From Psettodes erumei (taxonomy: Eukaryota; Chordata; Actinopteri; Pleuronectiformes; Psettodidae): a stretch of DNA of 64,000 bases. The stretch spans positions 1,831,001-1,895,000 of the forward strand of contig JAFBJZ010000969.1 in assembly GCA_016785225.1 (NCBI GenBank), written 5' to 3'. Numbering within the stretch: position 1 is the first letter of the stretch; every line of letters starts with the position of its first letter. This document shows positions 48,371 through 62,001 of the stretch, piece after piece. The notes beneath the pieces were generated by a model. It saw only the letters and a list, made by a program, of their open reading frames with translations, was not told where the DNA came from and made no database searches. The position numbers were made by a program, and so were the translations under genes.

Positions 48371-51300
48371 GGTGGTGCATCAGCCCCGCAGTCGCCCCCG
48401 ACGACTCGCCCTCATCAAGGGTGTCAGAAGGCGGCGGCACCCGTCGCTTAACCGTGCCGGGTTGGACGAGAGGGCTGATTGCACAAGATGGCCGACCACA
48501 ACACCTCGCCATCCGCGAACGAGGCGGAGCGCGAGCGCGGGTCCCTGCTCTCGTTAGCCTCCGATCAGCTGCAAAGACTCGGCAGTGAATTTTGTGACTC
48601 CGCGGGTTTATTGGGTCTTACAGCGAGTTTAATGTGAAGCAGAGGAGAAGAGCGAGTCAGTAACACGTTACTGTCGGTCATGACGCAGGCTACCATGCTG
48701 GACAGAACTTTAAATATACTTAGAGTTTACACTTGGTCATCTTCTATGTGTGCTGTGTATTTTTCTGGTTAAAAGCTGCGTTACTCGTGTTTTTTTAACC
48801 ATAGATCAGAGGTTTTCTGCAAGTAAACAATATAACAGGTGAGATTATTTTTCTTTTCTTGCTATTTGTTGTCTGCTGAAACGTGCACAAACTTCTGTTA
48901 ATGAATGTCGCAGCGTGGGAAGTGATTACTGACCATGTTGGAAGTGTCAGCACTAACTGGTGCAGCTGCCACCTTCCCTCACTTTATGTAAAGTTTGGCT
49001 AATTGACTTCATATGTGACACTACACCCGCTCACATCTTCAGACATTGGCCCTTACCTGCTGTTGGGGCCATGTTGGAGGTGCAGCTCCTCCTTCACATC
49101 TGCTCACGTCCCACTTACAGAGACCACCAAGTGAATCAGCCCCGACCCCCATAACTCTGATCCTGAACACGCTGCAATGTGGCAAATGCAGCGTGACGTA
49201 GACTGTAGACTCCCTCAACCCAAGCATGAACCCCGCAGAGGTGATTAAATGTGTTGTTTGTATTGTGTTGTATGTTTTTCCTCCACCTCACAACCTACTG
49301 TCACGTACGTGCGTTGCACTGCGCAGGTAACTTATACTGGAGCTCGAAAGCATTAAAGAATAATCATGGGCTGAGCTGCTTTGAATTTAAAGACGTCCAG
49401 TTATCCTGAAGATTTAAGGAATGTGGCCCGACGCTTGAGTTGGTATTAAGGTGATGGATTGTGGGTAATTAAGCGGGATAGACTCGCACCTTATCCGAGC
49501 GGGGCTGTAGCGAGTTCGGGAGCTGGAGTCGTGCTTGTAACGGGGGGCTGAGCCTGATCACTGCGCTTATTCATGGGGAGAGGCTGCGGAGAGAGAATGA
49601 TGGGGGAAAATGAGCAAAATGTAAATGGAGTCTGGTCCCAACGTGCAGCAGCTGCAGCGCTGGGGTGCAGAGTTTAAGAGTCGTTCTTTCCCCATGCGTT
49701 CCCATAAACACACACATGCATGCACACACACATGTCCATCAGATAATGTCTGATGACAAAAGAAGGTATTGCATCTGCAATGTCTTTTACATTTTTATTG
49801 TTCACTGATCTTTTAAAATCACCAGCGAGGTGAAGAAGAAGAGGGTCAAGCAGCAAATTTGTCTGAAAGCCCATTCAAAGCAGGTCCCTCATTTTTAGAT
49901 AATCGATTTTTATGATGAAAACTCTTGAACTCATTATTCAAATGCTTTTTTAAAAAAATAAATGCAGCCAGATATCGTAACGATGCATCATCACAGCGAA
50001 ATTACTGAAACATAAATCTCTTATTAAATGTATTTTTTGACGCCGCAGCAATTAATGATCATAGAAATGCCAGAGCTAACGACGGGTGCAGAGCTAAAGT
50101 GGCTGTTCGATCCGCCGACAAAAGAGAAAGCTTTTTGTTTTACCCCGGCTCCTTCCCGACGGCGCTGTGAGCTCAGCGTGTTTTCTGCCAGAGAAACAGC
50201 AGAGACAAAGAGTTTTAACTATCAGCAGAAGTCCGCCGCCTTTTCAGTCCATACAGCAGCAACAACAGCCGCGAGCAGGGATTCCTGTGAGCATCTGTTG
50301 AGGTCTTCAGGCTCCAAAACAAGAAGGTGGACCAGGGGGAGGGAGAAACATCACGTCGAATTCAGCGCAGAGCAGAGAGGATGGCAGACTGAAGCCGTGT
50401 GAAGCGCCTTTTTTTTTTCTGAGGGAAAAAGTGCTGCCTGGAGGGATTTTTGTAAAGGAAAAAAGGGTTCTGTTTCCATGACAACAGGCCGATCCACGTT
50501 ACACATTTTAGGACATCGTCAGCCCTCAGCATCAGTTCTGAGACGTCAGGACGACGAGTTCCTTCGAGCAAAAGACATCAGGCCAAGGAGAAGCAGAAGA
50601 GGAGAAAAAAAAAGCAAACGCGTTTTCAAACCTCAGGTGTCATAACACTGTGCGGACGGGCTCGGCAGGTATTGGGTGAATCTCCCGCCTCTCAGGGGAA
50701 GAAGAAAACACGCTGTTCTGCAGACAGGAATAGATTCATGAGAGCAAAAGTGCGTCTATATTTAAATGTTCAGTGTGTCGGGCTGTGTGAGATGAAGATG
50801 TATATTTCATACTGTATGTTTGAAGCCTTTTATGTGGTTGTGTCAGACTTCCCGGAGACATTCGTTTGGACGCTGCTCTTCCACACAGCTCGGACACAGG
50901 CGGGGAATTCACGTGAAAGCAAACAAACAGGGAGGACAGCGAAGGCGACTCAGAACCGGGTCCTTCCCAAGATCCTCACGATTTAAATCTCTTTTAAATC
51001 GTAACGCTCCAGTTTTGCAGAATTTCCTGGTATAAATGTACGTGAGTTTCAGAACCACTGACGCCTGCGTTCAGAATCACGGGACGTGCAGGAAATTAAA
51101 GTTTAAAGAAGTTTTCTCGCCGCACATGCTCGACCCGTCAGGTCTGAAGTGGATCGGATCGGATGAGCGGCTGTCGAGTGCCTGCTCCATTTTGTGTTAT
51201 CTCGAGTGTTTCGACACGTATCCCGTGCTTTAACAATTAAAAAACGACACGCGGTGTGTCAGAGTGTGACAGCGCCCTGAAGGGCTGCCGCTGCAGTTGG

Positions 51301-53497
51301 AAAAAAAATAAGAAATACACATCGAGAGGTTTTCAGCGTTTTTCCTGAGAGCTTCAATTTAGAGGGAGCGTTGACAGAACACAAACCAGTGGGACGCTGG
51401 ATGTCAAGGAGGGACTTATTCCACATATGTCTCATGTTTGTGTTATTACTGTGTCGTGCGAATGAATAAAAAATCTCATGTTGCTTCTCCGCTGACGTGA
51501 CTTAGCGGGGATCTGCACTCAGCGAAGGACGAGTTGTGGCAAGAGAAGGAAAAGAGGAGGCAAAGACTCAACAGGTGCAGAACAGGGATGTGGAGCAAAT
51601 CTTTTCCCGTCCCCAGAGAGCGCCGCGCGTGCTGATTGGCTCAGAACAAATCGTGATGTTTTTCATTTGAATCCCCAGATGGAAAAAAAACAAAACAAAC
51701 TGCAGGACAAAGTGTTTATTCTCTGTTACTCTCTGCTCCCTGTAGACACACTGTAAACTGAGTTAGGGAACTGGAGGGAGGGAAAAACCCAGGAAAGAAG
51801 GTCGAGATGCGACGCCGCCACTTTATTACACACCAAGTGCAAGTACAAGTATTGTGCTGCATTTTTAACCGTCGTAACGAAACTCAGCCCTTCAGTTTGT
51901 GGTGGTCAGTGTTGATGTTGTGTCTCCTGCCACATACGAGTCAATGTGTGTGTGTCTTTTATCATCTTTACATATCTTAAAATATCTCGAAACCATCTGT
52001 TTGATTTACTGTAAAGTGATATCTGGTGTGGTGGTATTGTACTTTTACAAGTGCAAAAACGTGAGCATAGTGTCAGTCCGATACCTACGTCCTCTAATTT
52101 ATTTATTTTACCTTTTTTTTTTCATTTCATTTATTTGTATTTATCTTGGTCTGTACATAAAAGCAGAGTTTTAATCACAGAAGCGAGGGTCAGTTTGTGT
52201 CACGTCCGACCATCTGCTGTGGAGCACATCTGGCATTTGGACCGGTGGTTTTGGGACCAGAGAGTGTAATTAGGTTGTCACTGATGCACTGAGTGGCCCA
52301 ATTTTCGGACTCTCTGATGGAAAGCCGGCTGCTGATCTGCTGGTCTTTATTTATTATGAATAGAAATGCACTCTGAGAAGGGGCGTGGGTACTCTCGAGT
52401 ATTTGGTAGTAGTAGTAGTAGTTTTTTTGGGAACCGAGTCGATAAACAGAGATAGCGTCGCGGAGAGAGACGGAGAGACTAATGAAGGTCAAAGAGAAAT
52501 CAAAGAGTGAAGGAAGGAGCGTCCAGCGTCACGCTACCTGATCTCCTCTTCGTTGTTACTCATCAGAATGCGTGTGCGCGCGCGAGACATTCAGCGACAG
52601 TCATTATCGTCCTCCTGATGAAATCTGTTTATTCATTAGTCTGTCCCTTCATCCGTCGCCGAGGTTTATCTGCAGCATCGCAGCGGCGTTTTGACGAACG
52701 TTTGGAGGGTGACGCACAAACTGATCCGTCCGTCCATTCACTGATCAAGTGTTTTTAACATTCAACATTTGGCGGAAGCACTTGTTCACGTTCTCTTCTG
52801 AGAGTTGGATGAGACGAGTTCCAAGTGTTTGTACTTCATCTCTTAATAAATCGTGGGCGTGCTTAACATAATAGACCAATCAGAACGTCATCGTCCGTTC
52901 CCTTTGAGATGTCAGGTGTGCATGCACCGCGGTGGATTGGACAGGAAGTAAGAACTTCTCTGCTCTCTTGATAACAGGTCCTTATAATAACAGTGAAACG
53001 CGGCACCGTTGACTTCAGACGAGGATTTTTTGTCGGCCAGCAGCTGATCACACCTTGTTTAAAGATCGACGCGGCCCGCGGGCGCTCGGCTGGGAGACAT
53101 TCGCCACTTTGTGGGTGCTGGAACGAGAAGATGACATCTGCGACACTTAGCGAAGATGCTCACGTGGCGCTCCGGACACCGAGGGGCCGGTGAGCGCTAC
53201 GCGTGTTTGAGACGCACCGCTGTCGTGCTGGTCGGGTCGTCTCATCACGGATCCTTGATGGTCGTTCTATATATCATTTCATATCTTGTCCTTGACCCCG
53301 TGACCTGCACGCGCTGCGGATGGATTGATGATGCGTGTGCGTGTGTTTCCATCTGTTCCCTCTGCGTTTGTGAGCGTTCACACTGAGAGGCAATGAAAAA
53401 GAAAAAAACAACATAAAAACAAACCACATTCACCACATCAAAAACCTCAACAGAAATTATACGAGTATCTACAAGTGCTTCAGTCTGCACCTGTTAT

Positions 53498-53535
53498 TGT
53501 GTGTGTGTGTGTGTGTGTGTGTGAGTGTGAGTGTG
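53498..53535. repeat. (TG)n microsatellite with AGTG tail
   Basis: TG run to 53523, then GAGTGTGAGTGTGTG. Confidence 0.95.
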
Positions 53536-53660
53536 TGCACGTGTGTGCCACAGGGTAATGACAGTGGCTTCCTTCTTGCTTAATGACCGCTGTGAATTAT
53601 GAACCCATTTACTCTTCACTGCAAATGAATGCCTCGCACCGAGAACAGAGGGTGTCTGCA

Positions 53661-53663
<3 letters not shown>

Positions 53664-53693
<30 letters not shown>
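53664..53693. repeat. (TG)15 microsatellite
   Basis: Perfect TG run, same orientation as the one 140 bases to its left. Confidence 0.95.
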
Positions 53694-53697
<4 letters not shown>

Positions 53698-55696
53698 CAG
53701 ACACCAAATATAGCTGGTTGTCACATGACCTCTCCGTCTCCACGACATAGACCCGCACTCTCTCATTTGCATATTTTCAGAACAGCCACACTCGCCCCGT
53801 TTTGCTTCCTTTCTCCCATCGTTTGTTAATAATCTGTAATTTTCACTTCACTTTATTGGCGACGGCCTCATCAAAGTGCCGACATATGACTGAATGGTGC
53901 ACGCCAATATATGGTCTATTACAGACGTACACCTTTACACCTCCGTGCCGCTGTGTAGGGTTGTGCAGCTCATGTTGTAACCCTGAATAGATCAGCTCTA
54001 CTGTACTTTTTAAGGAGCAGTTTGTGAGAGACACTTGTCAGACACACAAGAGGCCGATTTATTTTTTTTTTAAAAAAGGCAGCAGCGATAGAGATCACTG
54101 CCCTGATCATCTGATTCTGATCATTTCATTTCCCCGTTTTTTCACCTCTTCTCGTTCTTCTCCTGTGTGCTTCTCCGAAGATGAGGAGTAATTTGCCAAA
54201 ACCGTCTAAATCTAATTTGCCTTATTCTTCCCGTCATTCTTCTGATTCCACTCGCGGCCTCTCGCACCATATGTTCCCCCTTTTTTTCTGTCACCGGCTG
54301 TTTTAACAGTGTAATGTAATCACATCAGCGTCATTAACTAAATCTGCGTTGAAGTGGATTTTAACAAACCATTGTTCGACTGTGGATTTCCTTAAGTGGC
54401 TCCTCGCAGTCAGCGGGAGTTAAGAGGTCGAATTTTACTCCATTTACTCCAGCGAGCGCCGTCGATTTCTACTCTGCTCCACAAAAAAAAAGAAAAAGTC
54501 AATCTTGTTATAATTTAGTCCAAAATGTGCCTGTGCTGCTGCTGAAGCTGCAGTACACTGTATTTACTCAACCATATTAAATATGAAAGGAAATAAAGAT
54601 GGATGTGTAGAAGTCTATAAAAAAGCTCAATGGATTTATGACTTCAGTAAACATTTCCATACATCGAGTTATAGTCTGTATCGTTAGTTTCAACTCTCCC
54701 TCAAAATAACATGATGTTCATTTTTTTTAGATTATGGTCCAACATAGAGAAAAAAAGACCATAAAGCAGAGGATCGTTCAGGGGCGTGGCTACAATGTGA
54801 TTGACAGGTAGTGCGGCGACACGCCAGTCATTTCAGTCAGGCATCGTTCTCAGCAGTCAGATCCATCGCTCACTCCGTTCCAGCTCCACCCTGTCGTCCA
54901 GTTATTGGTACTGTCCGATAAATGAATACACAGAAAAGCCTGAGCACTTCCTGTCGCACGGTCGATGATCAAAACGCAACAGAATTCAACAATCATGAAG
55001 ACACGAGGGAACATGAATAGGTTTCATCCCTCCCAGTGGAACTCAGCTGAAGCTGGAAGCTTCATTCTTCACCTCGCAAACAGCAGCTACACAAACATTT
55101 GTTTTTCTTTTTTTAGAGTTGCAGGGTTTCCAAATATTCTGCATGTGCAAAACCCCTGCAAACTGCAGAATTCATGCCCCCTCCCCTCATGTTTCCTTCT
55201 TCCCTCTATCCTCTGTCAGAAAGAGAAGAAGCGTACAGCTGATTGTTAAGACCTGATCAGCTTCTCAGCGGAGAGAAAGAAAGAGAGAGAGAGGAAAATG
55301 AGGAGAGGCATTATTCATTATCCATTTTTTAAGCTTTGATCTTCGTCGTCTTCATTTGCTGCACTGCCGCTCTCTCTCTGTCTCCTCTCTTTTGTTCTCT
55401 TTTCTTTCCCTGCTAATGAGAGCCGTGGACTCGTGCAGGACAGAACAAGGACTTTGTCTAAATTTGTGTTGACATTTTGACCCTCATAGGTCTTTATGTA
55501 ATATCTGATTTAAACAAAAACTATAGGAGGAAGACGGAGGAGAAACAAACAACAGGATCTTTTTGGTGATTATGGCTACGGTTTTGGCTCACAGTGATAA
55601 AAAAACAACATTGAGATAAAACGATTATTTTTTGCATTTTATTTTACAGTGACGCTCTCCTTTTGCCACATGTCACAAATCCTACGCACACAAAGC

Positions 55697-55745
55697 AGGG
55701 TTTCCCACACACTGACTAATACGTGATGGTTGGCCACACATGATT
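55697..55745. repeat. Fragment of the 'CAGGGTTTCCCACACA' dispersed repeat
   Basis: GCAGGGTTTCCCACACACTG is shared with the fragment at 44577. Only the terminal part is recognisable here. Confidence 0.45.
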
Positions 55746-58219
55746 CATTGGTTTTGTTTTGTTTCTGATGTTTCGAAAGTCAATGAGTAATTGTCATAAA
55801 TAATAGAGATTTCAATTAATTTCAAAATAATCTGCCAAACAACAAATAGTAATGTCCCTCATGCACAGTGCACCCAGTCCATCTGCAGCTGTGAAGACAC
55901 GTGTTCAGCTGATCCTGAAACTGTACACGTCTCCTCCTGTACAAACTCCTGCATTAACTCCACTCGTGCAGTTTTCTAATAAACTTTAACATTTAGATGC
56001 GACTGAGATCCTCCGGGTGGCAGCTCTGTGATATGCAACATGACACAAAATTAATTACGACTGGAGCAGAATTGGTTTGGGATCAGGAGGATTTGGCGAC
56101 ATCAAACCTCAGAGGAGAGAGAGCGAGAGAAATTAATCAAAGACAAAAAAAAAAACAGTCTGTTGCCAGTCTGTGCCATAACAAGGGTTTCACAACCAAC
56201 TGCTGATACATGGGAGTAACATTACACTTGTTTTTATGAAATCGTTGAGTTGCATTTTGTTACATAGAGCCGGTCATTTTACACGTGGATTGGATAGCGA
56301 TCCAATATTGAGAAAACGCTACGTGTAAATGTATCCAGAAAGCATGAAGAGATGGATTAAAATCTGAGACTCTCCAACCATCTGCTGAAAATAGGAACTA
56401 TCTTTACACCATCTGCGTCAGGAAGCAAAATTAACCTCCGCGTAGCGTAATTACAGCTGCCGCTGAAATTACGGCAAAAAGAGCCCTGACACTCTTTCCT
56501 CCTCTCTCATTAAAGTGACAGAAGAAATCAGGTTGGACACATAGAGGTGTAACGTTTATCTAATCCCAAATGAGTGGGCGAGAGACGAGTGTGAATAAGA
56601 GCCTGAGAAGATGAAGAGCGCCTTTTTGATTTGCTCGTACTTCATCCATGTGTCCGAGGTAGATGGACCAAAAGCAAATTTTTTTTCTTGTACGGACTGA
56701 ATATGTGACGTCGGAAAATAGCTTCTCCAAATAATAGGGGATGTTTTAAATACCTCCGCTAATGGATTAATTTAGGTTATTTACAAATCCACCAGTGGAG
56801 GAGATGAATCAATTAGTTGCAGAACAGATGGAAGAGGGAGTAAAACGATGTCAGTGTTAAGCCACATGACAGAGCAACATGTGGTTTGGCAGCGATGCAT
56901 CTTTTTTTTCTTTCCACACACCGGCGTTAGATTGGCCCCGACTGAGAGGCAGTTTCATCGCACACACACAGGACACGGTGATGGTGGGGTTAACGGCGTG
57001 TGCAGTCATCCCTGTTCCGGGCCTCTGTGAGCCATTTCCTTTAATGAGGGCCTCAGATGGTGAAACAGAGCCAGACCATTTACCATCATCACGGCTAATT
57101 TCTGCCCCGACCTCGAACATGGCACCGCTTCTACCCCCCAACTGTGCCTTTTTACCGGCGACAGACCTCTGGACTTGATTCTTTTTTTTTTTGTAACGAT
57201 GGAGAGCAATGGAGGCTGATTTCTGAGCAGGGAGCGCTTCATTTGAGTGTTGATTTGTGCAGGGTTTTTTCCATGAGCCCGGCCGGTCAGCGAAACGAGA
57301 ACGTCTTTGAGGGACTGAGCTTATAAATAGCTTCAGAAGGCGACAAATGATGAAGTCCATGCTGGCAAAACATTTTCAACTCATGCGCCGCTTACTCACT
57401 CGGTCCGGATTGTTTGACCCAATTGCATTTGTCATCATCAGATAAAGTTTGCTCCGTCGCCAAAAGGCTGAGCACTTCAGGAAGTTTGAGAAAACTCCAT
57501 CCGCTTATTGTTTATGGTCAAATCCTCCAGGAAGAAAAAAATCTGTAAGTGGCCCTTTAGTTTGGATTACTCTGTCAACTGCTGTTTCCGAGTTGAAGAA
57601 GGAAATGCAAAGCTCACAATTGCTTGATTCATACGCGTTTCACACTGTATTACAGCTTTTTAAATGTTACCAGTTATCAAACATTACTCACAACTTGAAT
57701 TGACTTGTTCCTGTTTGCACTGGTGCAGGATTGGCAGTCAACAATTGATCAGTATTGGTTTCATTTCAACTATGATCACAATTTGCCTAAAATTAATCAA
57801 ACCTTATCCAGAGATGTGGCGGATCAAAACAGAAATGATGGTCTTATGTATTTTGAAAGCAACTTCAACACAATATATGTAAGGCCATTGGATAACAAAT
57901 TGCTCATGATGACAAATGGTTGCGTAAATCCCCCCCACACACACCATTACTACATTTCGTTCTGTCGATTATCTTTCTGCCTTTTGAAAATCATTATGTT
58001 GTCTATTACAGGATGTTGCTACGTGACACTTAACTTCCAATAGCTTTCGGTGATGTTGCCTAGCACCCTGAGCGTATCTAATTTTAAAAAATATTGGAAT
58101 TCATTAAAATCCCATCAGTGGTACTTGTGTGGCTGCATGGCATTAAAAAGGGGGTGGGGGCAAACAAACACATAAATCCACCTGCAGCCGGCCCCCAGTT
58201 TGATCCTGCAACGAGAGGC

Positions 58220-59920
58220 GTGAGGTTAAATGCGTGAAAGCAAGAGGGGAACCGAAAGGGGTTATTACGAGGAAAGGGTGTCGAAGAGGTGGAGGTGAGA
58301 GGAGGGAGGAGAGAGAGACAGATGAGCGGATTTGTGGCCATCGGCTTAATTGGCTGCTTGTTCAGGCGAGCTAAAGAGGGAGACGGGTCTGCAGAGGGAC
58401 CTGACGTGCAACAGCACATTCATTACTTAAAAGTGTATTTGACAGAAACAGGAAGAGGAGACTGGATTAGACAGATGATAATAAGGATGGAAGTAGCAGG
58501 TTTTATGAGACGGGGCGGGCTTAGAAAAACAAGGAAGGCAGGAATATGCTGCGAAAGTTTAAATTTGTTTGTGTTAACGTGATATCATTTTACAACTTGT
58601 GATGGCAGCAGTGATTTTATACTCACTCTGAGTTGCATTGTCACATCTTGTGTTACTCAACATCTTTTTTTTCCATTTTTTATAAATAACAATATAAATA
58701 GTCCCATAACTTTTCTTAAAGGCCATGCAGCGACATTGTGTTATAAGACAAGTCCCAGGCCGTGACTGGGTAACACACCATTCAGAAAGGATAATTCAGG
58801 AGTTTGAACTGGTTATTACATTAATTGGATCAGAAGAAAATGGTAAAAAGAGTAAGAAAGGGGAGATGAATGTAAGCGTGCTGTATAATGGGTTATTGAG
58901 GAGGGGGGGGGGGCATGAGTGGGAGGAAGAGCTGAAAGCTGAAGAGGAAAAGAGGCGAGGACGGAGCGAGCAGGGATGGAGTGAGTGCATTAGAGGACAA
59001 TATGAGCAGACGGGTCGAGCTCCTTAATTAGGTACTTGTTGGTGTAGAGTGTTGGGGGGGGGGGGTCTGCTGTTGTTGGTGGGCAGAGAGAGACAGAGCA
59101 GAAGAAAGGAAGAGGATATTTAACACCCTTTAGAAATGAACAGATGATGATTTACCTTTGACCTGAATGAAAAATGTGCATCAGGGGTCTGGGTTTGCAT
59201 GATTTCTTTTTTCTATCATATAAAGAAAAGACGTTTCTGAGACTGAAGCGAATGAGTGGGGGAAAAAAATCAACTTCAGAAGGAATTTTTATTTGAGGTC
59301 AACAGGTTTCTCTGCCTGTTTTATTAACTTCGCTGAACTGAACAGACTGAGGGGAAAGAGGAAGTTAGGTGGAAGATACAAAGGAGAGCAGGGAAAGGGA
59401 AAAGACAAAGAGCAGTTGAGAGGAACCGGAAAAGGAGGGAATTAAGGGATTAGTCAAATAAGGAATAATAGACAGAAAATTAGCAGAAAGAAAAAGAAAG
59501 AGGGTTGGGAGGTGAGCAGGGTGAGAGGGAAAAAAGTGCGGAGCTGAAGTAGAAAGACGAAACATTAAAGGTTAATTTTCCTGGAATCTGACTTCTAGTC
59601 TGCAGATGCAATAATAAGCCGGGGGAAAGAGGAGGGGAAAAAAGGTGCGAGTGGACAGGGAGATTAAATCTGAGGAGACAGGAGGCAGAGGAAGGGGTGC
59701 GTCAAGGGAAAGCGCGAGAAGGGGAAGGACGAAACAAGGAAGATAAAGACGTGAGGGGACGGAGCGGGTGATAAATGGAGACGGGCGAAGGCTTCACAAC
59801 CTGCGCGGGTCCCCTGGGGAGGGTGGAGAGATGATTCACAGTCTTAACAGGGGGGGAAACTGTAACAGGATTTCTGCTGGAGAGGATGAAAGATGAGGCG
59901 AGGAAGAGGGACGAGAGACC
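58220..59920. other. Purine-rich (A/G) intronic stretch with G runs
   Basis: The + strand is strongly A/G-biased in several blocks (58250-58330, 58840-59000, 59340-59560, 59620-59780). Runs of eight or more G lie near 58903 and 59053. No exon is recognised. Such a strand bias can come from old GGA/GAA repeats or from strand-specific mutation. Confidence 0.6.
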
Positions 59921-60170
59921 AGCAGGGACAGACTTTGTTTAGGACTGTCCTCAACAGATAAAAGTGACGCTCTGGTCAATTGCGCAAATGAGCTCTTGCA
60001 AAAAGTGGAGACGCGTGTCGCAGTTTCCCTCCAGAGAATCCGTGGTTTCCTGTTTTGGTTCATTTCCTGTCATTTATTTTGGCGTGACTTGTGGTGATAT
60101 GTAGTGTTGGTCTGTCATGTTCTTTATCTGGGTGTGTGAGGCCGGTAGCAGCTAAAACAGGCTCAAACAT

Positions 60171-60188
60171 TTTTTTTTTTTTTTTTTT
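60171..60188. repeat. Poly-T run (18)
   Basis: Eighteen T followed by AGG. No retroposon body is recognisable beside it. Confidence 0.9.
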
Positions 60189-61249
60189 AGGTTTTCAAAT
60201 TCAGGCTTGAGCCAATTTCCCCGACTTTGTTCAGCTCCCTCCGGAGCCGCTAAAGGCTTCGCACAGCTGTTTTTCACACGAGCAGCGGTAGTACACCTCC
60301 AAACACACTTTGATGTGGAAAATCAGTGGAGCCCCCCCCGCAACGGCTGGAGGCGCCTGCCCCCTTTGCTGTGATTAAAGGGAAAATTCTGGTCGCAACG
60401 TATTTTCACAGTGCAGCCATTAGCTGAAGCAGCTATGATAATGTGGTGTTGTAAGGTATCTGCTGAGATGGGGCTCAAAGTAAGTAAGAAACAAAAATGA
60501 GATCCAAGGTGCGGTAAAGCAGAGCGTCTTAGCAGAAGTCATTCTGTCGAGCAGCAGGAACAGATGATGACAAATAAGTGGAAACTAACGTGGGGTGGGA
60601 CTCGGCCGACGCAGCGTTTGGGGCAGACGGTTTCAGCTCTCAGACGATGCTGATTAGCAGCAGATGCACCAGCCACAGGTCGCTGGTCTCTCCCGCTCCC
60701 GCCCAGATCTTAATGAGGTGGGTTTTATTTATATCCACGGAGACAAAAAGCACCATCAAACCCCATCCAAACTAATTTCACACATGGTTCCACCCGTGCG
60801 ACAGGTAGGTATGACGCCAACTTACAGGGACTGATGACTGAGATGAGTCAGGGATAATACAGTTTGGGTTGAGCGCTTCTTACCAAGCGCTGTACGTAAG
60901 CGTGCTGCACACAACAACAACAACAGCGACCAAACAACCCCAGTAGAATCAGCAGCCGTCAGGCCGTGACCAGCCGGTCCGAGCACACACACAAACCAAT
61001 GAGGCGATAAATGTTTAATGCAAAGCCACGCTGTGAGTAAGACTCGCTTTCAAGAACACGGATGATGTGCGAGTTTCACGTCAGGGTAAACGAGCGCTAC
61101 GGTAACGCAGGTACTGAACCCGCTGCAAGTGACGGCTGCAAAAGTTTGCACGGCAGCATCTTTTAAATGCTGCAGAAATATTTAGAGACTGTTGATGTAA
61201 ATGGTAACAGCTGCTTTGAGTGCTCTGCTGTTAATTATCATCTGCTGGG

Positions 61250-61251
<2 letters not shown>

Positions 61252-61289
<38 letters not shown>
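61252..61289. repeat. (CA)19 microsatellite
   Basis: Perfect CA run of 38 bases. Confidence 0.95.
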
Positions 61290-61293
<4 letters not shown>

Positions 61294-61970
61294 TGCACAA
61301 CTCTAAAGCATCTTAAAGCGAGCGGGACGTTCTGTGCTACTGAACTGCGGTTAAATAAAGCTGCTCAAGAACAAGTCGCTGACTGATTCAGAATGTTTTT
61401 TTAATAACTGCAGGATTGCAGAAATTAAAAGCCCATAAAGTGACATTTTCATCCTACTTCCTCGTCATTGCCAAATGTTCTTCACAACGTTGACAACACC
61501 TCCTACAATCGAAATGAGCTGCCAATGTTTATAACCGGCTTCTCCCAGATCCTCAATCTGTGACGCAAAACCTTCTGCTGTGGTGCTCCGTCAGCGATGA
61601 AAATCAGATTCAGGACTCATTTGTTTAAAAAAACAAACAAGAAAACTCCATCCCTTCCTCCAAGATTTTATTCTGACATTACAACATCATAAATACATTC
61701 AAATGCCATTCATCTTTTACTTTTTCTGACTGATCAGTGTCAGATTTGGAGCATCGAGCCGAGCGCGGCGGTTGTTCTTCACATCCACTGCACTCGACCT
61801 TACCTGGTGCTGTCATGAATAAATTCATGAATAAATAAAATGGGTACCATCAAACTGTGGTGAAAAGTTTCTGAGGAGAACTTTAAAAACCTTTTCTGGC
61901 TTTTTTCCAGACTTTCACATCACTGAAAAGAGACATTGCAAATATTGGAATGGCCTTACTTCACCCAGCG

Positions 61971-61997
<27 letters not shown>
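61971..61997. repeat. (CA)13 microsatellite
   Basis: Perfect CA run. Confidence 0.95.
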
Positions 61998-62001
<4 letters not shown>

